NCBI GenBank assembly: GCA_902520885.1
Contig: CABYPW010000004.1
Coordinates: 62,001-126,000, forward strand
Direction of reading: 5' to 3'
Origin: an uncultured SAR116 cluster alpha proteobacterium
GTDB lineage: Bacteria; Pseudomonadota; Alphaproteobacteria; Puniceispirillales; Puniceispirillaceae
DNA length: 64,000 nucleotides
A program made the translations under genes and the position numbers. Of the stretch, positions 29,073 through 39,635 are shown in pieces (position 1 is the stretch's first letter; the number at the start of each line of letters is the position of its first letter). The notes under the pieces were generated by a model, which was not told the origin of the DNA, did no database searches, and saw nothing but the letters and a program-made list of their open reading frames with translations.

Positions 29073-30086
29073 CTAATTGGAACATTGGACGAATCCCATA
29101 ACACTCTTGCAAGCTGCCAATATAGGCTCAGCTATCGACTGCGCTCTTTTGCTTCCCTCAGCCAAAAAACGGTCTAACTCTACCGTATCAGATAATATTA
29201 TATTCATCTCATTTCTAATTGGTGAAATTGTATTAATTAAACACTCGGCTAGCATTGGCTTAAATTTTCCAAAGCCTTCTCCAGAAAATTCTGATAATAC
29301 ATCGCCTTCAGTTTGATTTGTTAATGCAGCATAAATACCTACAAGATTTCTTGCTTCCGGTCTTTCTTCAAGTTCATGAACATTATCTGGGAGAGGCTCT
29401 GAGTCAGTTTTTGCCTTTTTTATTTTTTGAGCTATTAAATTGTCATCATCATTTAGATTTATTCGAGTAAAATCAGACGCACTAGATTTACTCATTTTAG
29501 AGGTGCCATCCCTGAGGCTCATAATTCGTGCTGCTGTTTTTTGAATAATAGGGTCTGGAATTGGGAAAAAATTTTCCCCAAACATTGAATTAAATGCTGT
29601 TGCAATATCTCTTGTAAGCTCTAAATGCTGCTTTTGGTCTTCACCAACTGGAACATATGTTGCCTTATAAGCAAGGATGTCAGCTGCCATGAGTGTTGGG
29701 TATGCATATAATCCTACCGTAGCATTTTCTCTATTTTTTCCAGCCTTTTCTTTAAATTGAGTCATACGATTCAGCCAACCTAGGCGAGCAACACAGTTAA
29801 ATAGCCAAGCAAGTTCCGCATGTTGTGGTACCTGAGACTGGTTGAATAAAATGGAGTTATTTACGTCAATTCCAGATGCGATAAGACATGCAGCTACTTC
29901 ATGAGTTGCTGTGGATAAAGACGTCGGTTGTTGTGGCACTGTAATGGCATGTAAATCAACAATACAATAAATGGTTTCATGATCCTTCTGCAACCCTACC
30001 CAATTTTTTATGGCACCAAGATAATTTCCTAAATGGAGATTCCCGGTAGGTTGTACACCTGAAAAAACTCGCCCATCTAACATCAT
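29073..30086 (-). CDS. trpS: Tryptophanyl-tRNA synthetase
   Basis: Class I aminoacyl-tRNA synthetase that charges tRNA-Trp. The HIGH-type motif is G-N-L-H-L-G-N-Y (residues about 15-22) and the KMSKS motif is present as written near residue 197. I chose the ATG at 30086 (337 residues). A TTG three codons upstream is also in frame but is less likely. The next ATG follows immediately, so the start could be one codon later. It follows murJ, which ends 75 bases before the upstream TTG. Confidence 0.97.
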   Translation of the reverse strand: MMLDGRVFSGVQPTGNLHLGNYLGAIKNWVGLQKDHETIYCIVDLHAITVPQQPTSLSTATHEVAACLIASGIDVNNSILFNQSQVPQHAELAWLFNCVARLGWLNRMTQFKEKAGKNRENATVGLYAYPTLMAADILAYKATYVPVGEDQKQHLELTRDIATAFNSMFGENFFPIPDPIIQKTAARIMSLRDGTSKMSKSSASDFTRINLNDDDNLIAQKIKKAKTDSEPLPDNVHELEERPEARNLVGIYAALTNQTEGDVLSEFSGEGFGKFKPMLAECLINTISPIRNEMNIILSDTVELDRFLAEGSKRAQSIAEPILAACKSVMGFVQCSN

Positions 30087-30170
30087 TTTTTCCAATTTAA
30101 AAAATATTTTCCTATTTAAGCTTTATCAAAGATAAACACAATATTATACAAAACGATTTCCTTAAAAGGT

Positions 30171-31745
30171 TTAATGCTTAGCAACTTTACTATTTAGTAA
30201 ACCAGCAGGTAAAAAACCACTAAAAAAAGCAATACTAAAGTAAAAACACATTCCAAATATAACTAAAATTCCCAAAACATGTATATCCAAAAGTTGCGTT
30301 TTATTTAACCAACTTTCTAAAAGAGCTAAAAGAGAACCCATCAACATACAAAAAATAAAAATAGGCAAAAAACAGCTAAAACTGTTTGATATTAGGTAAC
30401 CTTCTTTAATGAGAAGATATGATAAATAGAATGTCCCAAACCAAATTGAGATTGATGTACCTAATGCTAATCCAACGTGCCCAATAAACTGCATTAAAAT
30501 AATGCTAAGAATAATATTTGCAAATACTGTTGCAAAGCTTACTTTTAGAATTACCGACGGTCTATTCGAAGCAAAAAACACAGATTGAAATAATTTTTGT
30601 GCAACAAATGCAGGTAGACCTATAGCATAAGCTACTAATGCATCTGCTGTTGCCCTAACATCTACCTCATCAAACGCACCATATCCAAACACTCCAGAAA
30701 TAATCAAAGGAGATATTATAATTAATGCAGTGGCTGCAGGAATAGTAAAAAACCAACCAAGATGAAGTGAATTACTCAGAGATTTTCGCATCTCTTTTTT
30801 TTCACCATTGGCGTATAACCTGGCAAGATGTGGGAGGAGTGCAGTTCCGAGCGCAATGCCAATAATCCCGAGCGGAAGTTGATTAATTCTATCACCATAA
30901 TAAAGCCAAGATATAGCTCCAACAGGAAGCAATGAGGCAAGTATCATATCAACAAAAATATTTATTTGTACACTTCCAGCACTAAACGCTGCAGGCACGA
31001 AAGATTTCCACATTTTTTTCCCGGATTTACTTATGCCTACCCATTCCCATGATGGATTTAATCTAGCCCTCAAAAGCACTATTTTCATTAATAATATTTG
31101 CATAAGACCAGCTAATGAAACACTAACTGCTAATGGGAAGGTTAGGGATATCAAAGTTGCATCAGACAAATTTCCTACTGAAAAAAATACAAAAATTGCA
31201 CCTAAAATAAGCGCTATATTCAGTAAAATTGGTGCAGCTGCACCAGGCCAAAATATTCTATGAGCATTTAATAAAGCAGACCATAAAGCTACCAAGGATA
31301 TCATAACAAGGTAAGGCATCGTTATTCGGGCTAATAGAATTGCAGCTTCAAGTCTTTCTGCTGTAGACTTAAAACCAGGCGCAAGAATCTGTATAATGAA
31401 TGGCATTAGTAATTCAAATATAATAACGATGCCAGACAAACAAATTACTAGTAAAATTTGCACCTCTGTTACTAAGTGGAGAGCTGTTTTTTTATTGTTT
31501 TTTGCAATCTCTTCCTCATATGTTGGCAAAAATACATTTGTCAATGCACCCTCTGCCGTAATTCGCCTAAAGAAATTTGGTAGCTTCAGGGCTACCAAAA
31601 AGGCATCCGAAGCAGCACCTGCTCCCAGTACTATAGCCAATAATACATCTCTCACTAAACCTAAGATACGACTGATAGCAGTAAAAAACCCAACTTGTTT
31701 AAATCCACGAATCACAGAAAATGAATTAGTGCTAGAGGGGTTCAT
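30171..31745 (-). CDS. murJ: Lipid II flippase MurJ
   Basis: Polytopic inner-membrane protein of the MOP superfamily that moves lipid II across the membrane. It is 524 residues with about 14 hydrophobic segments. The N-terminal G-F-x-x-V-G-x-x-T-x-x-S-R-I-L-G-L-V-R-D motif and the conserved R-I-T-A-E-G-A-L-T-N-V-F-L-P segment are recognisable. Its start overlaps the glnD stop by 4 bases (ATGA type), so it is translationally coupled to glnD, an arrangement shared by many alphaproteobacteria. Confidence 0.96.
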   Translation of the reverse strand: MNPSSTNSFSVIRGFKQVGFFTAISRILGLVRDVLLAIVLGAGAASDAFLVALKLPNFFRRITAEGALTNVFLPTYEEEIAKNNKKTALHLVTEVQILLVICLSGIVIIFELLMPFIIQILAPGFKSTAERLEAAILLARITMPYLVMISLVALWSALLNAHRIFWPGAAAPILLNIALILGAIFVFFSVGNLSDATLISLTFPLAVSVSLAGLMQILLMKIVLLRARLNPSWEWVGISKSGKKMWKSFVPAAFSAGSVQINIFVDMILASLLPVGAISWLYYGDRINQLPLGIIGIALGTALLPHLARLYANGEKKEMRKSLSNSLHLGWFFTIPAATALIIISPLIISGVFGYGAFDEVDVRATADALVAYAIGLPAFVAQKLFQSVFFASNRPSVILKVSFATVFANIILSIILMQFIGHVGLALGTSISIWFGTFYLSYLLIKEGYLISNSFSCFLPIFIFCMLMGSLLALLESWLNKTQLLDIHVLGILVIFGMCFYFSIAFFSGFLPAGLLNSKVAKH

Positions 31746-34582
31746 AGCTGATCTTTTTCCGACTGTTTCAACACTTGAAGAAGAGAAGTTCGGATTTTTT
31801 CAATCATCATATTTGTCTTAATTTTCATACCAAAAATATCTTTCACATAAAAAACATCAACAGCTCTATCACCATAGGTGGAAACAGATGCTGAATTAAT
31901 CTGTAACCCTAACTGAGCAATTTTGCGAGTTAAGTCGTATAAAAGTTGGGGTCTGTCAGGGCCACTTATTTCTAATACTGTATGAGTGTTGCTCATTTGA
32001 TTTGTGATAGTTACCCTTGGCACAGTCAACATCGCTTTTTGGCGCTTTGAAATAGTTTTCGTTTTTTTACCAAGTTGTTCTGCTAAAATTATTTTACCAG
32101 CCAATGTATCATCTATCATTTTTTTAATACGAATTAATGTTTCTGGTTCTTTTACGGAAGATTTTTCTAATGTCTGAATCATGAATTCATCAAGAATTGT
32201 GCCATCTTTGCGTGTATTAATTCGTGCATACACAACTTGACACCCCGCCATAGTAACCGCGCCAGCTATTCTACTAAACAATCCTGGGTGATCCTGGGTA
32301 ATTATAGTTAACATTGTCGACTTACTGTCTTCTTTTTCAGTCAAATCGAGATGCAGCAGGTTTTTATTTTGATAAAACTTTTCTAGCAAATTGCTGTGAA
32401 ACAAATGTGTTTGAACATCAAACGTAAGCCAATATGAAGGATAAAATAATTCTTGATATTTTTCGAATTTTTTATCATCCCAATTTAGGTTTTTCTGAAT
32501 CAAAATCTTTGCTCTTGATTTGGACTGTTCTGACAGTCCGCTCACCTCATGACTTGGCGCCAAACCTCCAAGCACACGCTCTGATTCGTAATATAATACT
32601 CTCATCAAGCTTGCTTTCCAACCATTCCAAATAGTTGGACCGACAGCTCTAATATCTGCAACAGTAAGGACAAGAAGAAGTTTTAACCTTTCTAAAGATT
32701 GAACATTTGCTACGAAATTTTGAATTGTTTTCGGATCATTAAGATCATAACGGAATGCTATTTTGCTTATTAATAGATGCCATCTAATTAGCCATTTGAC
32801 CGTGTCTGTTTCGTCTTCAGTAAAACCAAACCATGGACACAGTTTGGCAGCGATTTTGGAACCCAAAATAGAGTGGTCTCCACCTTTACCTTTGGCGAGA
32901 TCATGCAAAAACACCGCCATATATAGGACTTTTCTAGCTTCTGTCTGATGCATTAATTCACATGCAAGCGGGGCTTCATTCTTAATTTTTCCAGTCTCAA
33001 TTTCGTTTAGAATTTCTACTGCTTTAATAGTGTGTTCATCAACTGTATAACTATGATACATATCAAATTGCATCATACATATAACATGCCCAAATTCAGG
33101 TAAGAATTTACTGAGATAACCTGTATCACTCATTAAACGAAGCACTCGACCCGCTGAGTCTTTGCAGGTCAATATTTCAAGAAACAATCTCCTATTTTCT
33201 TCTGTTTGTAATTGTACAACAGAACAAGCTTTAATCGCTCGTGTCATTCTCCTAAATGTTTCTGGATGAATATCTGACTTCAAAAATTGAGCATGATGGA
33301 AAAGTTGGATAAGAAGTTCTGGATTCTGTCTAAAACGAATTGATGGTGGCAGACTCAATCTGTTTTTCATAATTTCAAATGGCGCTAACCTAGACTGATT
33401 GTAAAAGCTTACAAAATTTAAAATTCTTCCTAAGCCAAATATACCCTTATTTTCAAAATCACTTTCTATTGCTGAGCAAAATATCCTTGTAAGGGTTCCT
33501 ACCTGTCTTGCTGCTAAAAAATAACGTTTCATAAAACGTTCAACACCACGCATCCCCCCTCTTCCGGAAAAACCCACTAATGGCGCAATATCTATCTGAG
33601 CATCAAACGTAAGCCTATCATCCTCGCGTTTTGATCTTAAATGTAAGAAACAACGAACTGTCCATAAAAACCGCTGAGATGCTGCAAAATTTTTTGCCTC
33701 AGAAACTCGCAAAACACCGAGCTCAATAACTTCTTCGACAGACCTAACTTTATAGGCAAATTTTGCTATCCAAAAAAGAGTGTGAAGGTCTCTCAAGCCC
33801 CCCTTACCCTCTTTAATTTGCGGCTCCAACATGTAACGAGTTGCGCCATGCAGTTTATGTCTGGAGTCTCTTTCACGTAATTTTTCAGTTACAAAATATG
33901 ATACTGGCTTTTCTGAGATCCATGAACGAAGATGCTTTTCAAAATTTTCAAATAACTTTTCGTCCCCCTCAATATACCTTATTTCTAATAGGGTTGTCAT
34001 TATTGTTATATCATCATTTGCTGCTTCCAAACATTGGTCACTCGTTCTAGTAGCGTGACCTACCTTCAATCCAAGATCCCAGAGAAGGTATAAGATATAT
34101 TCAATAACAGGCTGATTTTTAGTTAATTGATCTTTCTGATAAAGAAATAATAAATCTATATCACTATGAGGTGCGAGCTCCCCTCTGCCATATCCGCCAA
34201 CAGCTAAAATAGACAAACCAATTATTTTTTTTTTATTTTTCTTATAATGCCTATTTAAAATCATGCTATGAATTGTTGATATAAGCTGATCCATTATCAT
34301 GGCATGAGTGCCGACGTATACCGCACCGTCATAATTTTTATATAAGTTTTCAGCGAGCTTGGATTTTACTTCTGTAAGAGTTTTTTTGAGAACATTTAGA
34401 AGTTTTTCACGAAATATACCTTCATCTTCCTCAGATTGGATCTTTGTTAAATCATCAGAAAGCTTCTTTGAATAAAAACTATAATTCTTGCTATATTCAG
34501 CTACACCGATTGACGCTGACAAAGACAAGGAGCCACTTGGTTGTCCTTGCTGCCTCAAAAGAAATCCATGTTGTTTTTTCAT
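31742..34582 (-). CDS. glnD: Bifunctional uridylyltransferase/uridylyl-removing enzyme (PII regulator)
   Basis: Nitrogen sensor that uridylylates and deuridylylates PII proteins in response to glutamine. The nucleotidyltransferase domain has G-G-Y-G-R-G-E-L-A-P-H-S-D-I-D near residue 127-141. The HD domain is marked by F-L-H-D-L-A-K-G near 550. Two C-terminal ACT domains (about 715-780 and 835-910) bind glutamine. The 946 residues are full length. A run of ten A bases on the coding strand (34225-34234) encodes Lys codons and stays in frame. It lies 5 bases after mutS. Confidence 0.97.
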   Translation of the reverse strand: MKKQHGFLLRQQGQPSGSLSLSASIGVAEYSKNYSFYSKKLSDDLTKIQSEEDEGIFREKLLNVLKKTLTEVKSKLAENLYKNYDGAVYVGTHAMIMDQLISTIHSMILNRHYKKNKKKIIGLSILAVGGYGRGELAPHSDIDLLFLYQKDQLTKNQPVIEYILYLLWDLGLKVGHATRTSDQCLEAANDDITIMTTLLEIRYIEGDEKLFENFEKHLRSWISEKPVSYFVTEKLRERDSRHKLHGATRYMLEPQIKEGKGGLRDLHTLFWIAKFAYKVRSVEEVIELGVLRVSEAKNFAASQRFLWTVRCFLHLRSKREDDRLTFDAQIDIAPLVGFSGRGGMRGVERFMKRYFLAARQVGTLTRIFCSAIESDFENKGIFGLGRILNFVSFYNQSRLAPFEIMKNRLSLPPSIRFRQNPELLIQLFHHAQFLKSDIHPETFRRMTRAIKACSVVQLQTEENRRLFLEILTCKDSAGRVLRLMSDTGYLSKFLPEFGHVICMMQFDMYHSYTVDEHTIKAVEILNEIETGKIKNEAPLACELMHQTEARKVLYMAVFLHDLAKGKGGDHSILGSKIAAKLCPWFGFTEDETDTVKWLIRWHLLISKIAFRYDLNDPKTIQNFVANVQSLERLKLLLVLTVADIRAVGPTIWNGWKASLMRVLYYESERVLGGLAPSHEVSGLSEQSKSRAKILIQKNLNWDDKKFEKYQELFYPSYWLTFDVQTHLFHSNLLEKFYQNKNLLHLDLTEKEDSKSTMLTIITQDHPGLFSRIAGAVTMAGCQVVYARINTRKDGTILDEFMIQTLEKSSVKEPETLIRIKKMIDDTLAGKIILAEQLGKKTKTISKRQKAMLTVPRVTITNQMSNTHTVLEISGPDRPQLLYDLTRKIAQLGLQINSASVSTYGDRAVDVFYVKDIFGMKIKTNMMIEKIRTSLLQVLKQSEKDQL

Positions 34583-34587
34583 TATTT

Positions 34588-37251
34588 TCAGCTTTTTTTA
34601 TAAAGGTCATGAATTTCATACAACATATTTAAGGCCTCTTTTGGTGATAGATCATCTGGGTGAAAAGATTGAAGTAATTCGAAAATTTCAGTGCATGTTG
34701 TGTCTGTTTCATTGTGAGAGCTAGATGCTGCTGCCTTTTCCAAAAGAGGAAAATTAACCCCTTTTTTAGCTAGATTTTGTTCTTCTGCCCATCGTTGGCT
34801 TTCTAACTCTGATAATATATTTTTAGCACGCTCTATTACGTTGTCTGGTAAGCCGGCTAACATTGCCACATGAATACCGTATGACCTTCCAGCTCTACCT
34901 TTAATAACTTTATGAAGAAAAACGATTTCCTGTCTCCACTCTTTGATTTTCATGTGAACGCTCATTACGTAAGAAAGTTTCTCTTCCAAAATAGTAAGCT
35001 CATGATAGTGGGTTGCGAATAATCCTCTACATCGATTAATGTCATGCAAATTTTCTAAGGTGGCTTGAGCTATTGCGAGTCCATCATAAGTAGATGTACC
35101 GCGTCCAATTTCATCGAGAATCACTAAAGATTTAGGTGTGGCATGCCTCAAAATTGCTGCTGTTTCAAGCATTTCAATCATAAAAGTGGATTGACCTTTT
35201 GCCAAATCATCGGAGGCGCCAACTCTGCTAAATAATTTATCAACAATACCGATATTTGCCTTTTTTGCTGGCACAAATAATCCTGCTTGAGCCAAAATAA
35301 CCATAAGGGCGTTTTGGCGAAGAAAAGTTGATTTACCCGCCATATTAGGTCCTGTTACTAGCCAAATTCTTTGGCTTTTCGATAAGTCACAATCATTTTC
35401 CATAAAAGTTGCATTAACGCCTGATGTAAACTCGACCACGGGATGTCTACCAGCTTCAATCATAAATTGAGCATTATTTGTAATTACTGGTCTAACATAA
35501 TTATGATTTTCAGCCAGTGATGCGGTCGATAAAGCAACATCAATCTGAGCAATAATAGAGGCACATTGGGCAATTTTAGTTTCACATTTCAAGAGTTCCT
35601 GAACCAGGCTATCATATAAAGATTGCTCTATTGCTAATGCTCTATCCGCTGCTGTTGTTAATTCCCTCTCTAAATCTGCAAGCTCAATTGTTGTAAAACG
35701 CAAAGCCTGAGCTGTTGTTTGCCTGTGTATAAATTTAGCGTCAGACATTAACTTTTCTGCATGGATAGAACGAACCTCAATATGATATCCAAGAAGATTA
35801 TTATATTTAATTTTTAAAGATGTAATAGAAGTTTCTTCAATATACTTTTGCTGAAGCAAAACTATGTGCTCTTTATTTTCTTTGCTTAAATTACGCAACG
35901 TATCAAGGCTTGAATCAAAACCAGAACGAATAAAATTACCATCCCTTACTTGTAACGGTAAATCATCAGCTAATGCATCTTTTATTTTTGTGGATACCGA
36001 ATAGGGACTAACTATTATTTCATCAATATTAGCAAAAAGCGGTTGACCGGATGACGAAATACTTCGCACAATCGTTTTAAAAATTTGCTCAGTTTTTTCG
36101 ATAGCAGTGGCAAGAAAAAATAAATCTCTTGGTCCACCTCTCCGAACAGACAAGCGACAGAGAGACCTTTCAAAATCAGGGATCCCTTTTAACAAATTTT
36201 CTAGATTTGATTTTATTGAATACTCACTCAAAAACCAATTTACAAGGTCCAGACGTTCTTCAATTTGAGCTTTTACAGTCAACGGTGATGCTATTCTGCT
36301 AGCTAGCAAACGTGCTCCTATCGCTGTTCTAGTTTTATCAATAGTATTTAATAGGCAGCCATGTTTTTCACCAGACAAAGTTCTAATAATCTCAAGTGAA
36401 CGGCGTGTTGCTGTATCTATCTCCAGGATTCTATTATTTTCTGTCAGAATGGGTTGTCTTAAAAAGGGTTTTTGTGAAATTTGTGTTTGGCTTAGATAAT
36501 TCAGAATACCTAATATTGCCGATAATTGTGCTCTTGAATAGGCCAATTTGTTCAAGTTCACTGAGTTAGGAAAAAAAGCTTGGAAAACATCCAATGGATT
36601 GTTGCTATCGAAACTATCTTTTGGTAAGGCATAAATACATGAAATTTCTTTTATTTTTTGGAAAATTATTTCCTGGTCTTCTGGATATAATATTTCTGCA
36701 GGATTGAGGCGCTCAATTGTTGATAAAATAGATTCCTCATTAATATCTTGTGTATGAAAAGTACCAGTTGACATATCAGCCCATGCTACTGCAAAGTTGC
36801 CATTAGCATTACCTATAGCTAGTAAAAAATTATTGAGGTCAGGAGCTAATATACTCTCTTCGTTTAGAGTACCTGCTGTTACAACTCTTACAACAGCCCG
36901 CGGTAAAGGTCCTTTACCTCCTTTTTTTTTGAATGACTCTGGTGTTTCTGCCTGTTCGCAAACTGCAACACGATGTCCAAGTCGAATTAATTTTTCTAAA
37001 TAACCATCCACCGCATGAAATGGAACGCCGCACATGGGTATATCAATCCCATTCATCTGCCCTCTTTTTGTCAGGACTATACCAAGTGATTCTGAAACAA
37101 TTTCCGCATCGTGGAAAAACATTTCGTAAAAATCGCCCATACGATAAAATAATAAGAAATCCTGATATTGTGACTTCACGTCGAGGAACTGCTGCATCAT
37201 TGGTGTTGGCTTCGATGATAAACTCAAACTAGTTTTTTGTGTTTTAGACAT
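34588..37251 (-). CDS. mutS: DNA mismatch repair protein MutS
   Basis: ATPase that recognises base mismatches and starts repair. The N-terminal mismatch-binding domain has the F-Y-R-M-G-D-F-Y-E-M-F-F motif (about 34-45), whose equivalent Phe stacks on mispaired bases in E. coli MutS. The ATPase domain has Walker A G-P-N-M-A-G-K-S-T, Walker B L-V-I-L-D-E-I-G-R-G-T-S and the T-H-Y-H-E-L segment. At 887 residues it is full length. It is the first gene of mutS-glnD-murJ and is divergent from maeB. Confidence 0.98.
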   Translation of the reverse strand: MSKTQKTSLSLSSKPTPMMQQFLDVKSQYQDFLLFYRMGDFYEMFFHDAEIVSESLGIVLTKRGQMNGIDIPMCGVPFHAVDGYLEKLIRLGHRVAVCEQAETPESFKKKGGKGPLPRAVVRVVTAGTLNEESILAPDLNNFLLAIGNANGNFAVAWADMSTGTFHTQDINEESILSTIERLNPAEILYPEDQEIIFQKIKEISCIYALPKDSFDSNNPLDVFQAFFPNSVNLNKLAYSRAQLSAILGILNYLSQTQISQKPFLRQPILTENNRILEIDTATRRSLEIIRTLSGEKHGCLLNTIDKTRTAIGARLLASRIASPLTVKAQIEERLDLVNWFLSEYSIKSNLENLLKGIPDFERSLCRLSVRRGGPRDLFFLATAIEKTEQIFKTIVRSISSSGQPLFANIDEIIVSPYSVSTKIKDALADDLPLQVRDGNFIRSGFDSSLDTLRNLSKENKEHIVLLQQKYIEETSITSLKIKYNNLLGYHIEVRSIHAEKLMSDAKFIHRQTTAQALRFTTIELADLERELTTAADRALAIEQSLYDSLVQELLKCETKIAQCASIIAQIDVALSTASLAENHNYVRPVITNNAQFMIEAGRHPVVEFTSGVNATFMENDCDLSKSQRIWLVTGPNMAGKSTFLRQNALMVILAQAGLFVPAKKANIGIVDKLFSRVGASDDLAKGQSTFMIEMLETAAILRHATPKSLVILDEIGRGTSTYDGLAIAQATLENLHDINRCRGLFATHYHELTILEEKLSYVMSVHMKIKEWRQEIVFLHKVIKGRAGRSYGIHVAMLAGLPDNVIERAKNILSELESQRWAEEQNLAKKGVNFPLLEKAAASSSHNETDTTCTEIFELLQSFHPDDLSPKEALNMLYEIHDLYKKS

Positions 37252-37367
37252 GTTATACTACTTTGACCTACTAATTCGTGAGTATTCAATTTATAAAAAA
37301 GAAATAACGAAACCATCTAAGTAACTTATTTCAACAAGAACTTATTATCAATATCAATAGGGCCAAA

Positions 37368-39629
37368 ATGCAGGATAAAATTAAGAATTTAAAAGAAGAT
37401 GCAATAACTTTTCATACAACGGGAAGGCCTGGGAAACTTGAAATAACGCCAACCAAACCTCTTAACACACAGCGAGATTTGTCACTTGCTTACTCACCGG
37501 GTGTAGCTGAACCCTGTATAATTATAAATAAAGACCCTGAAACGGCTTATGATTATACGGCAAAAGGTAACATGGTTGCGATCATTTCAAATGGAACTGC
37601 AGTTTTGGGATTGGGAAATATTGGAGCTGTTGCCTCAAAACCGGTAATGGAAGGAAAAGCTGTTCTGTTTAAAAAATTCGCAGATCTGGATGGGATTGAT
37701 TTAGAAGTCGATACCGAAGATCCTGAAAAGTTTATTGAAGCTGTTTCTTTATTAGGCCCATCATTTGGTGGAATTAATCTTGAGGATATTGCAGCACCCG
37801 AATGTTTTATTATAGAGCAACGATTGCGTGAAATTATGGATATACCCGTATTTCATGACGACCAGCATGGTACTGCAATAATCACTGCTGCCGGTTTAAT
37901 GAATGCACTATATTTAACTGGACGTAATTTTAAAGATATTAAAGTTGTATGTAATGGTGCAGGTTCTGCGTCTATTGCTTGTGTGGAACTAATTAAAGCT
38001 ATTGGCGTACCTCACAACAATATTACCCTTGTTGATCGAACGGGTGTAATATATCAGGGGCGCGAAAAGGGTATGAACCAATGGAAATCAGCTCATGCGG
38101 TTAAAACTGATGCTCGTAGTCTTGAGGAAGCGATAGTGGGAGCTGATGTTTTTTTGGGTCTTTCTGTTGCTGGAGCTGTAACAAAAGAAATGGTTAAGAA
38201 GATGGCTAAAGAGCCAATTATCTTTGCAATGGCAAACCCAGACCCTGAGATTTCACCTGAGGATGCTAAAGCCGCTAGGTCAGATGCAATTATTGCGACA
38301 GGTCGCTCAGATTATCCTAATCAGGTTAACAATGTTTTAGGATTTCCATATATATTTCGTGGTGCATTGGATGTTCGTGCCTCAGCAATAAACGAAGAAA
38401 TGAAAATTGCTGCCGCAAATGCAATTGCCATGCTTGCGAGGGAAGATGTGCCGGATGAAGTAAATAATGCTTATTCTGGGCAGCCTCTAAAATTTGGGAG
38501 AGACTATATAATTCCAGCACCCTTTGATCCACGACTTATATCAGCAATTTCCAGTGCCGTAGCACAAGCAGCTATGGATACTGGTGTCGCACGGAAACCG
38601 ATTAGTGACATGCAGGCTTATAAAAAAGAATTATCAGCCCGCCTTGATCCAACAGCAATTTTTTTGCAGGAAATTTTTGAACGTATATCTTCTAAAAATG
38701 CTCGGGTTGTATTTGCAGAGGGTGAAGAGGAAGTCGTGATTAGAGCGGCTCTTGCTTTTAGGAACAGCGGGTATGGCCAACCAATTCTTGTTGGTAGAGA
38801 ATACAGAATTAAAAGAGCAATAGAGCAGCTTGGGCTGGATGGCGCTGATGACTTGCCCATAACTAATGCGAAAATATCAAAACAAAATGATGTTTACACT
38901 GATGCTCTCTATAATCGGCTTCAGAGAGAAGGATATCTCTATAGAGATTGCCAGCGAATGGTAAATTTAGACAGAAATATTTTTGGTGCTTGCATGATTG
39001 TTAACGGAGAAGCTGATGCGATGGTAACTGGTGTTACAAGATCTTTTAAAGCAAGCTTTGAGCATGTTAAACGTGTTATCGATTCTAAAGATGAAGAAAT
39101 TTTCGTTTCTTGCTCTATGTTAATTTTAAAAGGAAGAACAGTTTTTCTTGGGGATACATCAATTTATGAACGTCCAACAGCGGAACAACTTGCTCAGATT
39201 GCAATCTCTGTGTCAAATCAAGCTAGATTGATGGGACACACACCCCGCGTTGCCTTATTATCCTTTTCAAATTTTGGCAATCCTTCTGGTCCTTCAACCG
39301 ACCATATAGCGAAAGCAACAAAAATTCTTGATTCTATGAATGTTGATTTTGAATATGATGGTGAAATGAGTGCGGAAGTCGCCCTAAATTACGATTTACA
39401 AAGGCAAAGGTATCCTTTTTGCAGATTAACAGGAGCAGCAAATATTCTAATTATGCCTGGTCTTCATTCTGCAAATATTTCATTTAAGCTTATGCAACAA
39501 CTGGGTGGAGGCTCAGTTATTGGACCTATGCTAATTGGCTCTAAACATCCATTCCAGATTGTCCAAATGGGTGCGCAAGTAAATGATATTGTAAATGCTG
39601 CAGCTATGGCCGTTTATGAAACACTTTAA
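37368..39629 (+). CDS. maeB: NADP-type malic enzyme fused to phosphotransacetylase domain
   Basis: Converts malate to pyruvate with NAD(P). The N-terminal malic enzyme (about 1-430) has S-P-G-V-A-E-P-C near 43-50, the F-H-D-D-Q-H-G-T-A segment and the nucleotide-binding G-A-G-S-A-S. The C-terminal part (about 440-750) is a phosphotransacetylase-like domain that in this enzyme class is thought to be regulatory, for example binding acetyl-CoA. The 753-residue fusion is the usual MaeB/TME form. It is divergent from mutS, with 116 bases between. Confidence 0.96.
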   Translation: MQDKIKNLKEDAITFHTTGRPGKLEITPTKPLNTQRDLSLAYSPGVAEPCIIINKDPETAYDYTAKGNMVAIISNGTAVLGLGNIGAVASKPVMEGKAVLFKKFADLDGIDLEVDTEDPEKFIEAVSLLGPSFGGINLEDIAAPECFIIEQRLREIMDIPVFHDDQHGTAIITAAGLMNALYLTGRNFKDIKVVCNGAGSASIACVELIKAIGVPHNNITLVDRTGVIYQGREKGMNQWKSAHAVKTDARSLEEAIVGADVFLGLSVAGAVTKEMVKKMAKEPIIFAMANPDPEISPEDAKAARSDAIIATGRSDYPNQVNNVLGFPYIFRGALDVRASAINEEMKIAAANAIAMLAREDVPDEVNNAYSGQPLKFGRDYIIPAPFDPRLISAISSAVAQAAMDTGVARKPISDMQAYKKELSARLDPTAIFLQEIFERISSKNARVVFAEGEEEVVIRAALAFRNSGYGQPILVGREYRIKRAIEQLGLDGADDLPITNAKISKQNDVYTDALYNRLQREGYLYRDCQRMVNLDRNIFGACMIVNGEADAMVTGVTRSFKASFEHVKRVIDSKDEEIFVSCSMLILKGRTVFLGDTSIYERPTAEQLAQIAISVSNQARLMGHTPRVALLSFSNFGNPSGPSTDHIAKATKILDSMNVDFEYDGEMSAEVALNYDLQRQRYPFCRLTGAANILIMPGLHSANISFKLMQQLGGGSVIGPMLIGSKHPFQIVQMGAQVNDIVNAAAMAVYETL

Positions 39630-39635
39630 CTGAAT

